The position numbers and the translations under genes were made by a program. A DNA stretch of 56,844 bases from Rhodocyclales bacterium RIFCSPLOWO2_02_FULL_63_24 (GTDB lineage Bacteria > Pseudomonadota > Gammaproteobacteria > Burkholderiales > Rhodocyclaceae). Positions 1 through 8,244 of this stretch are shown here, in pieces. The stretch spans positions 1 to 56,844 of the forward strand of contig MHZX01000068.1 of NCBI GenBank assembly GCA_001828935.1. Direction: 5' to 3'. Position 1 is the first letter of the stretch; each line of letters opens with the position of its first letter. The notes below the pieces were generated by a model that saw nothing but the letters and a program-made list of their open reading frames with translations, made no database searches and was not told the origin of the DNA.

Positions 1-243
1 ATGAACACGCTTACCGCCAGCGAAGCTCGCGCCAATCTGTACCGGCTTATTGATCAAACCGTGGAGTCACATGAGCCGATCATCATTTCCGGAAAACGCA
101 ATAGCGCCGTGCTGCTCTCCGCGGAAGATTGGAGCGCAATTCAAGAAACCTTGTACCTGTTGGCCGTGCCTGGCATGCGCGAATCCATCAAGGCTGGTAT
201 GGCCGAGCCCCTCGCGAAAAGCTCGAAGGAGCTTAAGTGGTGA
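1..243 (+). CDS. Phd/YefM-family antitoxin
   Basis: Eighty-residue antitoxin expected to bind and neutralise the toxin encoded immediately downstream and to repress its own operon. The N-terminal half has the YefM/Phd pattern: 'TASEARANLYRLID', then 'EPIIISGKRNSAVLLS' and 'EDWSAIQETLYLL', which form the DNA-binding and dimerisation fold. The C-terminal tail, rich in Lys and Glu, would be the toxin-wrapping part. The stop codon overlaps the toxin start, as is usual for translationally coupled pairs. The ATG is the first base of the window, so promoter and operator lie outside and a longer N-terminus cannot be excluded. Confidence 0.9.
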   Translation: MNTLTASEARANLYRLIDQTVESHEPIIISGKRNSAVLLSAEDWSAIQETLYLLAVPGMRESIKAGMAEPLAKSSKELKW

Positions 244-503
244 GTTGGGCCATTGTTTATGCGAAGCAAGCAATGAAGGACGCAAAGAAGCTCGCAGCAA
301 GCGGTCTTAAACCAAAAGCGCAAGAACTGCTCGCGGTTCTTGGCAACGACCCATTTCAAAATCCTCCACCGTTCGAGAAGTTGGTCGGCGATCTTTCCGG
401 CGCGTACTCTCGCCGCATCAATATTCAGCACCGCATCGTGTACGAAGTCTTTACCAAAGAGAAAACGGTTCGCGTCCTGCGTATGTGGACGCACTATGAA
501 TGA
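237..503 (+). CDS. YoeB/Txe-family toxin, ribosome-dependent mRNA interferase
   Basis: An 88-residue RelE-superfamily toxin of the YoeB type, which in the family cleaves mRNA at the ribosomal A site. The C-terminus reads 'RINIQHRIVYEV...RMWTHYE', matching the YoeB pattern in which a central Arg and a C-terminal His-Tyr pair are catalytic. The start is a GTG at 237 or 240 that overlaps the antitoxin stop. Length is close to the 84 residues of E. coli YoeB and no key residue appears lost, so the pair is probably functional. Confidence 0.9.
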   Translation: MVSWAIVYAKQAMKDAKKLAASGLKPKAQELLAVLGNDPFQNPPPFEKLVGDLSGAYSRRINIQHRIVYEVFTKEKTVRVLRMWTHYE

Positions 504-597
504 GAAGCCCGGCCGATCCCCGCCGGCTGCGTCCGGCGTCACCGCAAGCAGGACAGAACATCCATATCAAGCGCAAACCCCGCACCAAGACCCCGTG

Positions 598-1143
598 ATG
601 AATCTCCACCTCGGATACCTCCCCGGCTGCATAGGCCGTGTCGTTGAGATGCATGCGACCTACTACGCCAGGGCCGTTGGCTTCGGCGCGCCCTTCGAGG
701 CCAAGGTGGCCGCCGAGCTTGCGCAGTTCTGCCGCCACTTCGAGGCAGGCCGCGACGGCCTCTGGCTTGCCGAGGACGCCGGAGTCATACATGGCTCGGT
801 CGCCATCGACGGCTCGCACTATCAAGCGTCGGGGGCCCACCTGCGGTGGTTCATCACGTCGGACGCAATGCGAGGCAAAGGCCTCGGCGCGCAATTGCTC
901 GGCGCCGCGATGGCCTTCTGCCAGGCGCAGGGCTATCGCAAGGCGTACCTCTGGACCTTCGACGAACTGCATGCGGCGCGCCACCTGTACGAGAAGTTCG
1001 GCTTCAAGTTGGCGCGCATGCAGCGCGGGTCGCAGTGGGGCAAGGAAGTCAATGAACAGTTGTTCACGTTCGGCGACGCCTCAACTGCCACCGATCCACC
1101 GATGGGGCGAGGAAATCGCCGTGCTACCGGCGCCGACTCTTGA
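598..1143 (+). CDS. GNAT-family N-acetyltransferase
   Basis: Acetyl-CoA-dependent N-acetyltransferase fold of about 181 residues; substrate unknown. The acetyl-CoA loop is visible as 'RGKGLGAQLLGAAM' (Q/RxxGxG/A type), preceded by the beta-4 strand 'HLRWFITSDAMR' and followed by 'KAYLWTFDELHAARHLYEKFGFK', the usual GNAT C-terminal helix and strand. This subtype is often found alone or fused to MarR regulators; no MarR domain is present. ATG 598 was chosen because the protein becomes GNAT-like there. An in-frame ATG at 496, overlapping the toxin stop, would add 34 low-complexity residues. The last ~25 residues are atypical. Confidence 0.8.
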   Translation: MNLHLGYLPGCIGRVVEMHATYYARAVGFGAPFEAKVAAELAQFCRHFEAGRDGLWLAEDAGVIHGSVAIDGSHYQASGAHLRWFITSDAMRGKGLGAQLLGAAMAFCQAQGYRKAYLWTFDELHAARHLYEKFGFKLARMQRGSQWGKEVNEQLFTFGDASTATDPPMGRGNRRATGADS

Positions 1144-1235
1144 AAAATGCGCTTTGCCGCGCCGGCAGACCGGTAGCGCGGGTTGGCCGAACTCGATGAG
1201 CCATGCGCGGCTGGGCCGGCTCGGTTTGCCCGGCG

Positions 1236-1598
1236 CTACTGAAGCGCGCTCTTCTCCACCTCGTTCCTGAGTGCAAAGACTGCGCTGATCAACTGCCGCG
1301 ACGCCGTCTCGAATGGCCCTTCAAGGCCCGCCCTGGCGCCTGCCTGATTGCCTTGTTCCACTCGCTTGACCACTTCGGCGGCGCAGGCGTGAAATTCGGC
1401 ATGTTTCCTCACCACTTCGTCGTAAATCGCCGAATCCTTGTGCGTCGCTCCGGCGCCGTAGATCCATTTGCCAAAGTCGCACAAATCATCCTTGCAAACC
1501 GCGGCGACATCGAGGCCTTCGCTGGTTCCGCTGTCTATCATTCGCTTCAGGCGCAACTTCCATACGAGATGGGCCGCCATCGCGTCGTCGAACGTCAT
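1236..1598 (-). CDS. Stand-alone CZB (chemoreceptor zinc-binding) domain protein
   Basis: About 120 residues consisting of a single CZB domain. The signature is complete: the first His in 'AHLVW', the Cys in 'LCDFGKW' (the Cx[hydrophobic]Gx[aromatic] core), and the His pair in 'KHAEFHA' (HxxxH). In known CZB proteins (DgcZ, TlpD) these residues bind zinc, and the Cys-Zn site responds to zinc or hypochlorous acid. Here there is no attached GGDEF, MCP or kinase domain, so it would act in trans or as a zinc buffer. Start: ATG 1598 behind a GGGAGAG Shine-Dalgarno; the codon before it is TTG. Confidence 0.85.
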   Translation of the reverse strand: MTFDDAMAAHLVWKLRLKRMIDSGTSEGLDVAAVCKDDLCDFGKWIYGAGATHKDSAIYDEVVRKHAEFHACAAEVVKRVEQGNQAGARAGLEGPFETASRQLISAVFALRNEVEKSALQ

Positions 1599-1707
1599 CA
1601 ACTCTCTCCCTTTTGCCGTTTCGGCCTATTCCCAAAGTAATAGTAGGGATTGGTCGCCTCCGATGTCAAGAAGATTCAGGCGCGAGCGGCACCAGGCCGC
1701 GACGGGC

Positions 1708-2835
1708 TTATGGCGCAGGCCTGGGGGCGGGCGCCGCCTGGTTCAGCGACGCCTGCAGCTTGACCCAGTCATAGGCCAGGGCCGGTTGCGGCGGGGCGTC
1801 GCGCATCAGTTGCTGCAACCGGGCCGAGCGTTCGCTGCTGGCCGGATGGGTCGACAGCAGGCTCAGCGCCTCGGGCAGCGCGCCCTGTGCCTTGCCCAGC
1901 CGGTCGAAAAAGCTGGCCATGCCGCGCGGGTCGATGCCGGCCTTGAGCAGGCGAGCGTGGCCGCCCGTGTCGGCGGCGATCTCCTGCTCGCGCGAAAACT
2001 GCATGGCGGCGAGATGCTTGATCCAGTCGCCGGCCAGGCCGCCGCCGAGATCGCCGCTGACGGCCAGCCAGAGGACGGAGAGGCCCATGGCCTGGACCAT
2101 GCCGCGCAGGCCGTGGCGGCTCTCGACGTGCTGTATCTCGTGCGCCAGGACGCCGGCGACTTCCTCCGCCGAACCGGCCTTGGCGATCAGGCCGCGATGC
2201 ACCACGATGTAGCCGGCGGGCAGGGCGAAGGCGTTGATCGATGGGTCATCGACCAGGTGGAAGCGATAGACGTAGGGCGTCGGCGCCGCGGCGGCCAGCC
2301 GTGCGCCGAGTTGCTCGACCAGTTGGTTGGCGGCGCTGCCCTTGATCAGCTTGAGTTGCCGCCGTTGCAGAGTCCACATTTCGTCCGCCAGGCGCTGCTC
2401 CTGCTGCGGTGGAATCTGCGTCACCAGCAGATCGACCAGCTCGCCGCGAAAGGCGAAGAACAGGCCCAGCAGCAGTATTGGCAGGCCGAGGAGGAGGAAC
2501 AGCGAGGCCCACAGCCAGGCGCGGGTGCGGGCATCGCCGCGCGCCGTGCCGGCCTGCGCCGGCGCGAGGCGGCGCAGGATCGCTACCGCCGTGTCGCCGG
2601 CGCCGACTCCTTGATCCAGCGCCAGGGCGCAGCGGCCGCCCGGCACGTCCCACTCCAGCAGCAGCCCGGCGCCCTGGCGCCGCGCCGTCAGTTGCTCGGC
2701 GCGCACTGCGCGACCGGCTTCGGGCCAGGTTTCCAGGTGCAGAACCTCGCCGCTCCAGCGGGCCTGGATTTCGGCGCCGGCCGGCGGCAAGCCGGGGCCG
2801 AAACCGCGGCCGGTGAAGCGGGCTGAGTCGCGCAT
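1708..2835 (-). CDS. M48-family zinc metalloprotease with one membrane anchor
   Basis: Membrane-anchored zinc endopeptidase of 375 residues. Residues 1-~100 form a small N-terminal beta-rich domain, followed by a basic stretch and one transmembrane segment at ~108-128. The M48 catalytic domain follows: 'NAFALPAGYIVVHRGL' at 201-216, the zinc motif HEIQH at 232-236, and the third ligand Glu in 'SREQEIAAD' near 285. The family (HtpX, BepA, Oma1) takes part in membrane or envelope protein quality control. The specific substrate cannot be read from sequence. It lies 33 nt downstream of the AIM24 gene on the same strand and may be co-transcribed with it. Confidence 0.9.
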   Translation of the reverse strand: MRDSARFTGRGFGPGLPPAGAEIQARWSGEVLHLETWPEAGRAVRAEQLTARRQGAGLLLEWDVPGGRCALALDQGVGAGDTAVAILRRLAPAQAGTARGDARTRAWLWASLFLLLGLPILLLGLFFAFRGELVDLLVTQIPPQQEQRLADEMWTLQRRQLKLIKGSAANQLVEQLGARLAAAAPTPYVYRFHLVDDPSINAFALPAGYIVVHRGLIAKAGSAEEVAGVLAHEIQHVESRHGLRGMVQAMGLSVLWLAVSGDLGGGLAGDWIKHLAAMQFSREQEIAADTGGHARLLKAGIDPRGMASFFDRLGKAQGALPEALSLLSTHPASSERSARLQQLMRDAPPQPALAYDWVKLQASLNQAAPAPRPAP

Positions 2836-2867
2836 CGGGGGCTAAACGCCGGGCTGCGGCGCCGGCT

Positions 2868-3662
2868 TCAGTCGTCGCCGCCGAGAATGTTGCCGAGGAT
2901 GCTGCCCTGCTCGCCGCCCGAGCCGCCGCCGCCCTTGCGCACCGGCGCCGCGGCGAAGATGCGCGAGGCGAGGCGGGCGAAGGGCAGGGACTGCATCCAG
3001 ACCGTGCCGGGGCCGCGCAGCACGGCGAAGAACAGGCCCTCGCCGCCGAACAGGGCGGTCTTGATGCCGCCGACGAACTGGATGTCGAAATCGATGCTCG
3101 GCGTATAGGCCACGACGCAGCCGGTATCCACGCGCAGCACTTCGCCGGGCGCCAGGTTGCGCTCGATCACGGTGCCGCCGGAATGGGCGAAGGCCATGCC
3201 GTCGCCGTCAAGCTTCTGCATGATGAAGCCTTCGCCGCCGAAGAAGCCGGTGCCGAGTTTCTTCTGGAAGGCGATGCCGAGCGAGACGCCCTTGGCCGCG
3301 CAAAGGAAGGCGTCCTTCTGGCAGATCATGGTGCCGCCGAACTTCTGAAGGTCGAAGGCGATGATCTTGCCGGTATAGGGAGCGGCGAAGGCGACCCGCT
3401 TCTTGCCCTGGCCCTTGTGTGTATACACCGTGGTGAACAGCGATTCGCCGGTGATCAGGCGCTTGCCGGCGCCGACCAGCTTGCCGAACAGCCCGCCCTG
3501 CTGCGCCGAGGCGTCGCCGAACACCGTGTCCATGACGATGCCGTCTTCCATGTACATCATGCTGCCGGCTTCGCCGATCGCGGCTTCGCCCGGGTCGAGC
3601 TCGATTTCGACGAACTGCATGTCGTCGCCGTGAATGAAATAGTCGATGACGTCCATGGCCAT
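2868..3662 (-). CDS. TIGR00266 / AIM24-family protein
   Basis: Soluble beta-helical AIM24 (DUF124) protein of 264 residues. Typical segments are '[18 protein letters not shown]' near the N-terminus, then '[13 protein letters not shown]', '[13 protein letters not shown]' and '[19 protein letters not shown]'. The C-terminus has a Gly-rich tail ('[20 protein letters not shown]'). Family members are conserved in bacteria and mitochondria but have no agreed biochemical activity. The start ATG at 3662 has a GGAG Shine-Dalgarno at good spacing; an ATG two codons in is an alternative. It is divergent from the gene at 3813. Confidence 0.9.
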   Translation of the reverse strand: MAMDVIDYFIHGDDMQFVEIELDPGEAAIGEAGSMMYMEDGIVMDTVFGDASAQQGGLFGKLVGAGKRLITGESLFTTVYTHKGQGKKRVAFAAPYTGKIIAFDLQKFGGTMICQKDAFLCAAKGVSLGIAFQKKLGTGFFGGEGFIMQKLDGDGMAFAHSGGTVIERNLAPGEVLRVDTGCVVAYTPSIDFDIQFVGGIKTALFGGEGLFFAVLRGPGTVWMQSLPFARLASRIFAAAPVRKGGGGSGGEQGSILGNILGGDD

Positions 3663-3812
3663 GATGCGATCTCCGGTTCGGGTGGCAGGGGCGCACAGGA
3701 TACCGGAATTGGCGGCCGGCTTTTTCCTGCCGGCGGCGGCACCCGCGCCGCCGAATAAGCTTTACTATTTTGGCTCCGGCATTGTCTGCCCGGCACAGCA
3801 AAGGAAAATCGC

Positions 3813-4172
3813 ATGAGCCATGTGAAGTCCCGCGAAGTGGTCCTCGCCATCAAGGCCACGGACGAGCTGCTGCAGGCGCTCGGCGCCTTGCGCGACGGTT
3901 GGCGGCGCGATCCCGGCACGGTGCCGAAGGGGCTCTCCTGTTCGCAGTCGAAGGAGGGCCAGTTCGTCCTGGTGGCGGCCGAATCCGTCTTCGTCACGCT
4001 GCCGGGCGCCTGCGTGGTCAAGGGTCTCGGCGCGATCGAACTGGTCGGCGCCGAGCCGGCGTTCGAGGAGGGGGCGAGTTCGAAGACCCTGGTCTTGCGC
4101 GAAACGGAGGACGGCTGGAAGTTCTCCGTCAAGTTCGTGCCGCCGATCGTGCGCGAGCGCAACGCGAAGTGA
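3813..4172 (+). CDS. Conserved-looking hypothetical protein, 119 aa
   Basis: Not recognised. A soluble 119-residue protein without signal peptide or membrane segment. Strands such as 'EGQFVLVAAESVFVTL' and 'ACVVKGLGAIELVG' suggest an alpha/beta or small beta fold. It is preceded by a good Shine-Dalgarno (AAGGA) eight bases before the ATG, and codon use is like that of its neighbours, so it is probably a real gene. It is transcribed divergently from the AIM24 gene across a 150-bp intergenic region. Confidence 0.6.
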   Translation: MSHVKSREVVLAIKATDELLQALGALRDGWRRDPGTVPKGLSCSQSKEGQFVLVAAESVFVTLPGACVVKGLGAIELVGAEPAFEEGASSKTLVLRETEDGWKFSVKFVPPIVRERNAK

Positions 4173-4233
4173 AGCGACATTGAACTTCAGCGTGGGCCTG
4201 TCGTTGCCCACGCCGCATGACATGCGCCAAGCT

Positions 4234-5238
4234 TCAGGCGGCGGGCCGGCTGCCGATGAAGCGCGGGTTCTCGAACAGCGAGTCGATCCTGACCTGGCGC
4301 ACCTCGGGGTGGTCGGGCACCAGGTACATGGCCGGCGTCAGCATCTCCTCGAAGATTCCGCGCAGGCTGCGCGCACCGACGCGGTACTCCATCGCCAGGT
4401 CGGCGATCTGGCCGAAGACCAGCGGGTCGATGGTCAGTTCCACGCCGTCGCGTTGCAATATCTGGCGATACTGCCGGTAGATCGAGTTTTCCGGCTCGGT
4501 CATGATCCTTACCATCATCTCGCGCGAGAGCGGCTTCAGGTGCGCGACGATCGGCAGGCGTCCGGCGAATTCCTGGATCAGCCCGTATTCGAACAGGTCG
4601 GTCGGCTTGACGCGCGCATTCAGGCGATCGAGCAGCTTGGGGTTGTCGTCTTCCGAGGTGGCGATGAAGCCGAAGTTGCGGGTCTTGGCGAGGATTTCGT
4701 CGATCCCGACGAAGGCGCCGCCGCAGATGAACAGCACCTGGGTGGTGTCGATGTAGCGCTCGCCCTTGATGCTGACCGGGGCGCCTTCCATGATTTTCAG
4801 CAGCGCATGCTGGACGCCCTCGCCGGACGTCCCGCGGGCCTGGCCGTGCTGGCTGCCGAGGTCCTTCAGCTTGTCGATCTCGTCGATGAAGACGATGCCG
4901 CGCTGGGCCTGCCCGACATCGCCTTCGGCCTTGTCGATGAGGCGCTGCAGGATCGCCTCGATTTCCTGGTTGACGTACTCGCTTTGCGCCAGAGAGGTGG
5001 CGTTGGCCATGACGAAGGGCACCTGCAGCACCCGCGAGAGGGTCTCGCACAGCAGGGTCTTGCCGGTGCCGGTGGGACCGATCAGGAGCACGTTGCTCTT
5101 GACGATCTCGGTCTTGTCGGGCGTGGCGAGTTCGATCTTCCGGTAGTGGGTATAGACGGCGACCGCGAGCTGGCGCTTGGCCTCCTCCTGGCCGACGACA
5201 TGGAGGTCGAGATAGCTGACGATCTGGCTCGGAGTCAT
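4234..5238 (-). CDS. ClpX-like AAA+ ATPase without N-terminal zinc domain and with altered pore loops
   Basis: A ClpX paralogue of about 334 residues. From the upstream GTG at 5253 (residue 1; the ATG at 5238 is residue 6) one sees Walker A GPTGTGKT at 59-66, Walker B VFIDEID at 121-127, 'LLKIMEGAPV', 'VLFICGGAFVGID', 'FEYGLIQEFAGRLP' and sensor 2 'GARSLRGIFEEML'. Compared with E. coli ClpX, the whole N-terminal Cys4 zinc domain is absent. The substrate-gripping pore loop GYVG is replaced by EYVN (92-95), and the RKH loop before 'FICGGAF' is shortened and lacks RKH. The ClpP-contacting IGF loop region reads FGF. ATPase residues look intact, so it may be an unfoldase or remodeller with a different adaptor or protease partner. 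Neither start has a clear Shine-Dalgarno. Confidence 0.85.
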   Translation of the reverse strand: MTPSQIVSYLDLHVVGQEEAKRQLAVAVYTHYRKIELATPDKTEIVKSNVLLIGPTGTGKTLLCETLSRVLQVPFVMANATSLAQSEYVNQEIEAILQRLIDKAEGDVGQAQRGIVFIDEIDKLKDLGSQHGQARGTSGEGVQHALLKIMEGAPVSIKGERYIDTTQVLFICGGAFVGIDEILAKTRNFGFIATSEDDNPKLLDRLNARVKPTDLFEYGLIQEFAGRLPIVAHLKPLSREMMVRIMTEPENSIYRQYRQILQRDGVELTIDPLVFGQIADLAMEYRVGARSLRGIFEEMLTPAMYLVPDHPEVRQVRIDSLFENPRFIGSRPAA

Positions 5239-5414
5239 GATGGCGGGCGGCACGGGCCGAAATGGAAACAGGCGTCAGGTTACCAGCATCAATCGGGATT
5301 CGACGCGCGAATGCCGGCCGCCGCGGCAGCGCGCCGCGGTGACAATGGCATCACGGCGGAGTGGGATAGACTGACGGAAAAAATCGGCTGCCGCCAAGCC
5401 CTCTCCCCAACGAC

Positions 5415-6222
5415 ATGAACACTGCCACTGCACAGACCACGCGGACCGACCACTGGATTGTTCGCATGAACTACCAGAACCGGTCCGGTTCTTTCGTCAT
5501 GGTTTTCGCCGCGATCGGCGCACACCGACTGGCCGGCGACCCTGCTCAGCATCATCTGCTTGTCGCTTTACCTGCTGGTGGTCGCCAATGCCGCGTACCG
5601 CCGCGCCGTCAAGCTGCACGAAGCGCGGGCGCAGTTGCGCAACGGCGAGCAGGCGCTGCACCGCCAGCTCGATGAAATCCACGCCCTGCAGTCGCGGCTC
5701 AGCGAGCAGGCCAACCGCGACCCGTTGACCGGTCTCTACAACCGGCGCTATCTCGATGCCACCATGGACCGCGATCTGGCGTACTGCAAGCGCGAGGGGC
5801 ACGCGCTGAGCCTGATGCTGATCGATCTCGACCATTTCAAGCGCATCAACGATACCTACGGCCACCAGGCGGGCGACGAAGTCCTCAAGGACCTGGCGGC
5901 GATGCTGGGCGAGCAGGCGCGTGCTGCCGACGTGGCCTGCCGCTATGGCGGCGAGGAGTTCCTGCTGCTGTTGCCGAGCATGCCGCAAGCAGTGGCGCTG
6001 GAGCGGGCGGAACTGCTGCGCGCCGCTTTTGAGGCGAAGGCGATCCGCTTCGGTGAATTCAGTATCCGGGCAACGCTGTCGATCGGGATTGCCACTTACC
6101 CCGGTCATGGCACGTCGCCGCACGAACTGATCGGACGCGCCGATATGGCGCTCTACCGCGCCAAGACCGAGGGCCGCAACCGGGTGGTGGCTTTCGATTC
6201 GCCGCCGGCCGTCGCTGCTTTC
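5415..6222 (+). pseudogene. Decayed MASE2-GGDEF diguanylate cyclase
   Basis: The first ~37 residues (from ATG 5415) end in 'MNYQNRSGSFVMVFAAIGAH', which resembles the start of a MASE2 membrane domain. Around 5525 the reading continues in another frame as 'TDWPATLLSIICLSLYLLVV', which resembles the end of MASE2. About four of the usual five or six transmembrane helices are therefore missing, and the frame has changed. The GGDEF domain itself is complete: 'DPLTGLYNRRYLD', 'DLDHFKRINDTYGHQAGDE', active site GGEEF and an RAAD inhibitory site just before it. After 'GRNRVVAFDSPPAVAA' the frame has no stop until 7674, running antisense through the adenylate cyclase gene. A TTG at 5560 could start a truncated cytoplasmic GGDEF protein, but I consider the gene degraded. 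Confidence 0.7.
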
Positions 6223-6291
6223 ATCTGCGCCTGGCCCTGCGCGCCGCTATCCCGCCGTACTGCCGACGCCGACTGTTGTACGGCTGTGCCG

Positions 6292-7542
6292 CTATCCTGC
6301 GGCGGCAGTCTCGCCCACCACGTGCCAGATCTCGATGGGCCCTTTGCCCTTGAGATTCACCGTGCCCCTGGCTTCGCAAACGAACTGGTCCTTGATGCGC
6401 TCGTAGGTTCCGCGCGTGACCTGGATCGCGCCTTCGCTGCCGCTCGATTCCATCCGGCTCGCGACATTGACGGCGTCGCCCCAAAGATCGTAGATGAATT
6501 TGCGCCGCCCGATGACGCCGGCGACGATCGGGCCGGAATTGATGCCTATCCGAAGTTTCAGCCGCTGGCCGACGAACTCGTGGCTGGCGATGTATTCGCG
6601 GATGTCGAGCGCCATGCGCACCAGCAGCCGTGCGCTGTCGGGGCGGGGCAGCGGCACCCCGCTCGCCGCCATGTAGCAGTCGCCGATGGTCTTGATCTTC
6701 TCGATGCCGTATTTCTCGGCCAGCTCGTCGAAATGCGAGAACACCTCGTTCAGCATCTCGACCAGGTCTTCGGCCCGCATGCGTTCCGAGAGCGGTGTGA
6801 AGTTGACCACGTCCGCAAACAGGATGCTGACGTCCTCGTAATGGTCGGCGATGGTCCGTCGGCCGCTCTTGAGGACGGCGGCGATATCGCGCGGCAGGAT
6901 GTTCAGCAGCAGGTTCTCGGACTTCTCCTGCTCGCTGCGCAGCAGTTCGAGACTGGCCTCCTTCTGCGCGGCGAAGCTATAGAGCAGCGTGAAGGTGATC
7001 GCCGATACGGTCACGATGTTCAGGACGAAAAGCATCACCACGGCCCATTGCGGAAGCTTGTTGCCGGTCGCCAGGTAGGGTTCCAGCAGGCCGCTGGCGA
7101 CGACGACCGCGGCGAAGGCGGCAAACCAACGCGGCGCCCGGCGCGGTTCGTCGAACAACAGTGCGCCCAAGGGACACAACAGGGCCCAGAGAATGACCGC
7201 GCTCGAACTGACGAAGCCGCCCAGCGCGAGCTGGAGCAGGAAGGGCAGCAGCAGGATCAGCAGGAACTGGCTGGTACGGAACAACTCGTAGCGGCCGGTG
7301 GCGCCGAACAGCGCGACGCTGATCAGCGAAATGCCGGCATAGCCGAGCGGAATCGCGCCGGCGAGAGGCTCCCCGAAGCCGATGTAGAGCAGTCCCCAGA
7401 GCACGCCGGCGAAGATGAACATCAGGCTGCCGCCCGCCAACAGCGACTTGTGCAGCCGCACGTCCTCGCTGTCGTCCGGGTCGGCGCCGATGCGGGCGAT
7501 CGCCAGCAGGAAGGGGCGAAACAAACTCGGCACCGTGACCAT
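6292..7542 (-). CDS. Membrane class III adenylate cyclase
   Basis: A 416-residue cyclase with about six predicted membrane segments in the first ~190 residues, a short coiled linker ('SLELLRSEQEKSENLLLNILP') and a C-terminal class III catalytic domain. Metal-binding Asp residues are in 'LFADVVNF' and 'IGDCYMAASG'. The adenine-selecting Lys is in 'EKIKTIGD' and the Asp in 'FIYDLWGD'. The transition-state Asn/Arg pair is in 'AVNVASRM'. All catalytic and ATP-selectivity residues are present, so cAMP is the expected product. The ATG has an AAGGAG Shine-Dalgarno six bases upstream. The cyclic-nucleotide-binding protein at 17.5 kb is a possible, unproven, receiver. Confidence 0.92.
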   Translation of the reverse strand: MVTVPSLFRPFLLAIARIGADPDDSEDVRLHKSLLAGGSLMFIFAGVLWGLLYIGFGEPLAGAIPLGYAGISLISVALFGATGRYELFRTSQFLLILLLPFLLQLALGGFVSSSAVILWALLCPLGALLFDEPRRAPRWFAAFAAVVVASGLLEPYLATGNKLPQWAVVMLFVLNIVTVSAITFTLLYSFAAQKEASLELLRSEQEKSENLLLNILPRDIAAVLKSGRRTIADHYEDVSILFADVVNFTPLSERMRAEDLVEMLNEVFSHFDELAEKYGIEKIKTIGDCYMAASGVPLPRPDSARLLVRMALDIREYIASHEFVGQRLKLRIGINSGPIVAGVIGRRKFIYDLWGDAVNVASRMESSGSEGAIQVTRGTYERIKDQFVCEARGTVNLKGKGPIEIWHVVGETAAAG

Positions 7543-7677
7543 CGAACTCTCCTTGTCGGAGATGCGGGATGGTTCAGGCTAGTACCCGTCAAGGGCGAAG
7601 TCAATTGCCCCGGCGATCGCGGCGCGGCGCGATCGGGTCCGCGCATGGACCGATCGGCGCGGACAGCCGGGTGACAC

Positions 7678-8244
7678 TCAGCCGCTGCGCTGTTCCAGCC
7701 AGAATATCGCGACGACGAAGAGGAAAGCCGCGAATTCGAGCGCGCTGACCCAGACGATCATGCGCACAATGCGGCGCTGTTGCGGCACCATCCGGCCGAG
7801 AAAGTCCTCGTGCCACCAGCGCCAGCCGGGCAGCCAGCCCCAGCGCCGGCGGCCGAGCAGATGGCGGCGGAGGGCGTCGACCAAGGGCACCAGGCTGCGA
7901 TCGACTTCGGCGACGCGCGGATCCTGCGCGTCCTCGATGACCGGATAGTGCTCGGTGACGACGAGACGGCAGCCCTCGCCCGCGCCGCCTTCGACCGCCA
8001 GCGAGGTGGCGCGCTTGAGGCCGTCCGCGTAGCTCAGGACGATGCGGCGCACGGCGGGTGTCGTCTCGACGCGGACGGTTGTCTCGATGCGCCGTCCGGT
8101 GGTCTCGTTCTGCGCGGCGAAGCGCATGCCGTCGGGCAGGCGCCGCCAGTGCCATGGTGGCAGAGCAGCAGTGTCAGTGGTGTTTTCATGGCGACCGATC
8201 CGGTGGCTGGGGTCCTTGCCGAGGACGTCAGGGACATAAATCAA
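7678..8244 (-). CDS. Hypothetical protein with C-terminal membrane anchor
   Basis: 188 residues if read from the TTG at 8244, which overlaps the stop of the Sel1-like gene. The middle ('GRRIETTVRVETTPAVRRIVLSY', 'LVVTEHYPVIED') alternates polar and hydrophobic residues like a beta-sheet lipid-binding or SRPBCC-type fold, but I do not recognise it firmly. Residues ~160-182 are one transmembrane helix near the C-terminus. The first ~25 residues look out of character, and a shadow frame there starts at an ATG, so the true start or an N-terminal truncation is uncertain. It probably shares a transcript with the upstream Sel1-like gene. Confidence 0.5.
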   Translation of the reverse strand: MIYVPDVLGKDPSHRIGRHENTTDTAALPPWHWRRLPDGMRFAAQNETTGRRIETTVRVETTPAVRRIVLSYADGLKRATSLAVEGGAGEGCRLVVTEHYPVIEDAQDPRVAEVDRSLVPLVDALRRHLLGRRRWGWLPGWRWWHEDFLGRMVPQQRRIVRMIVWVSALEFAAFLFVVAIFWLEQRSG

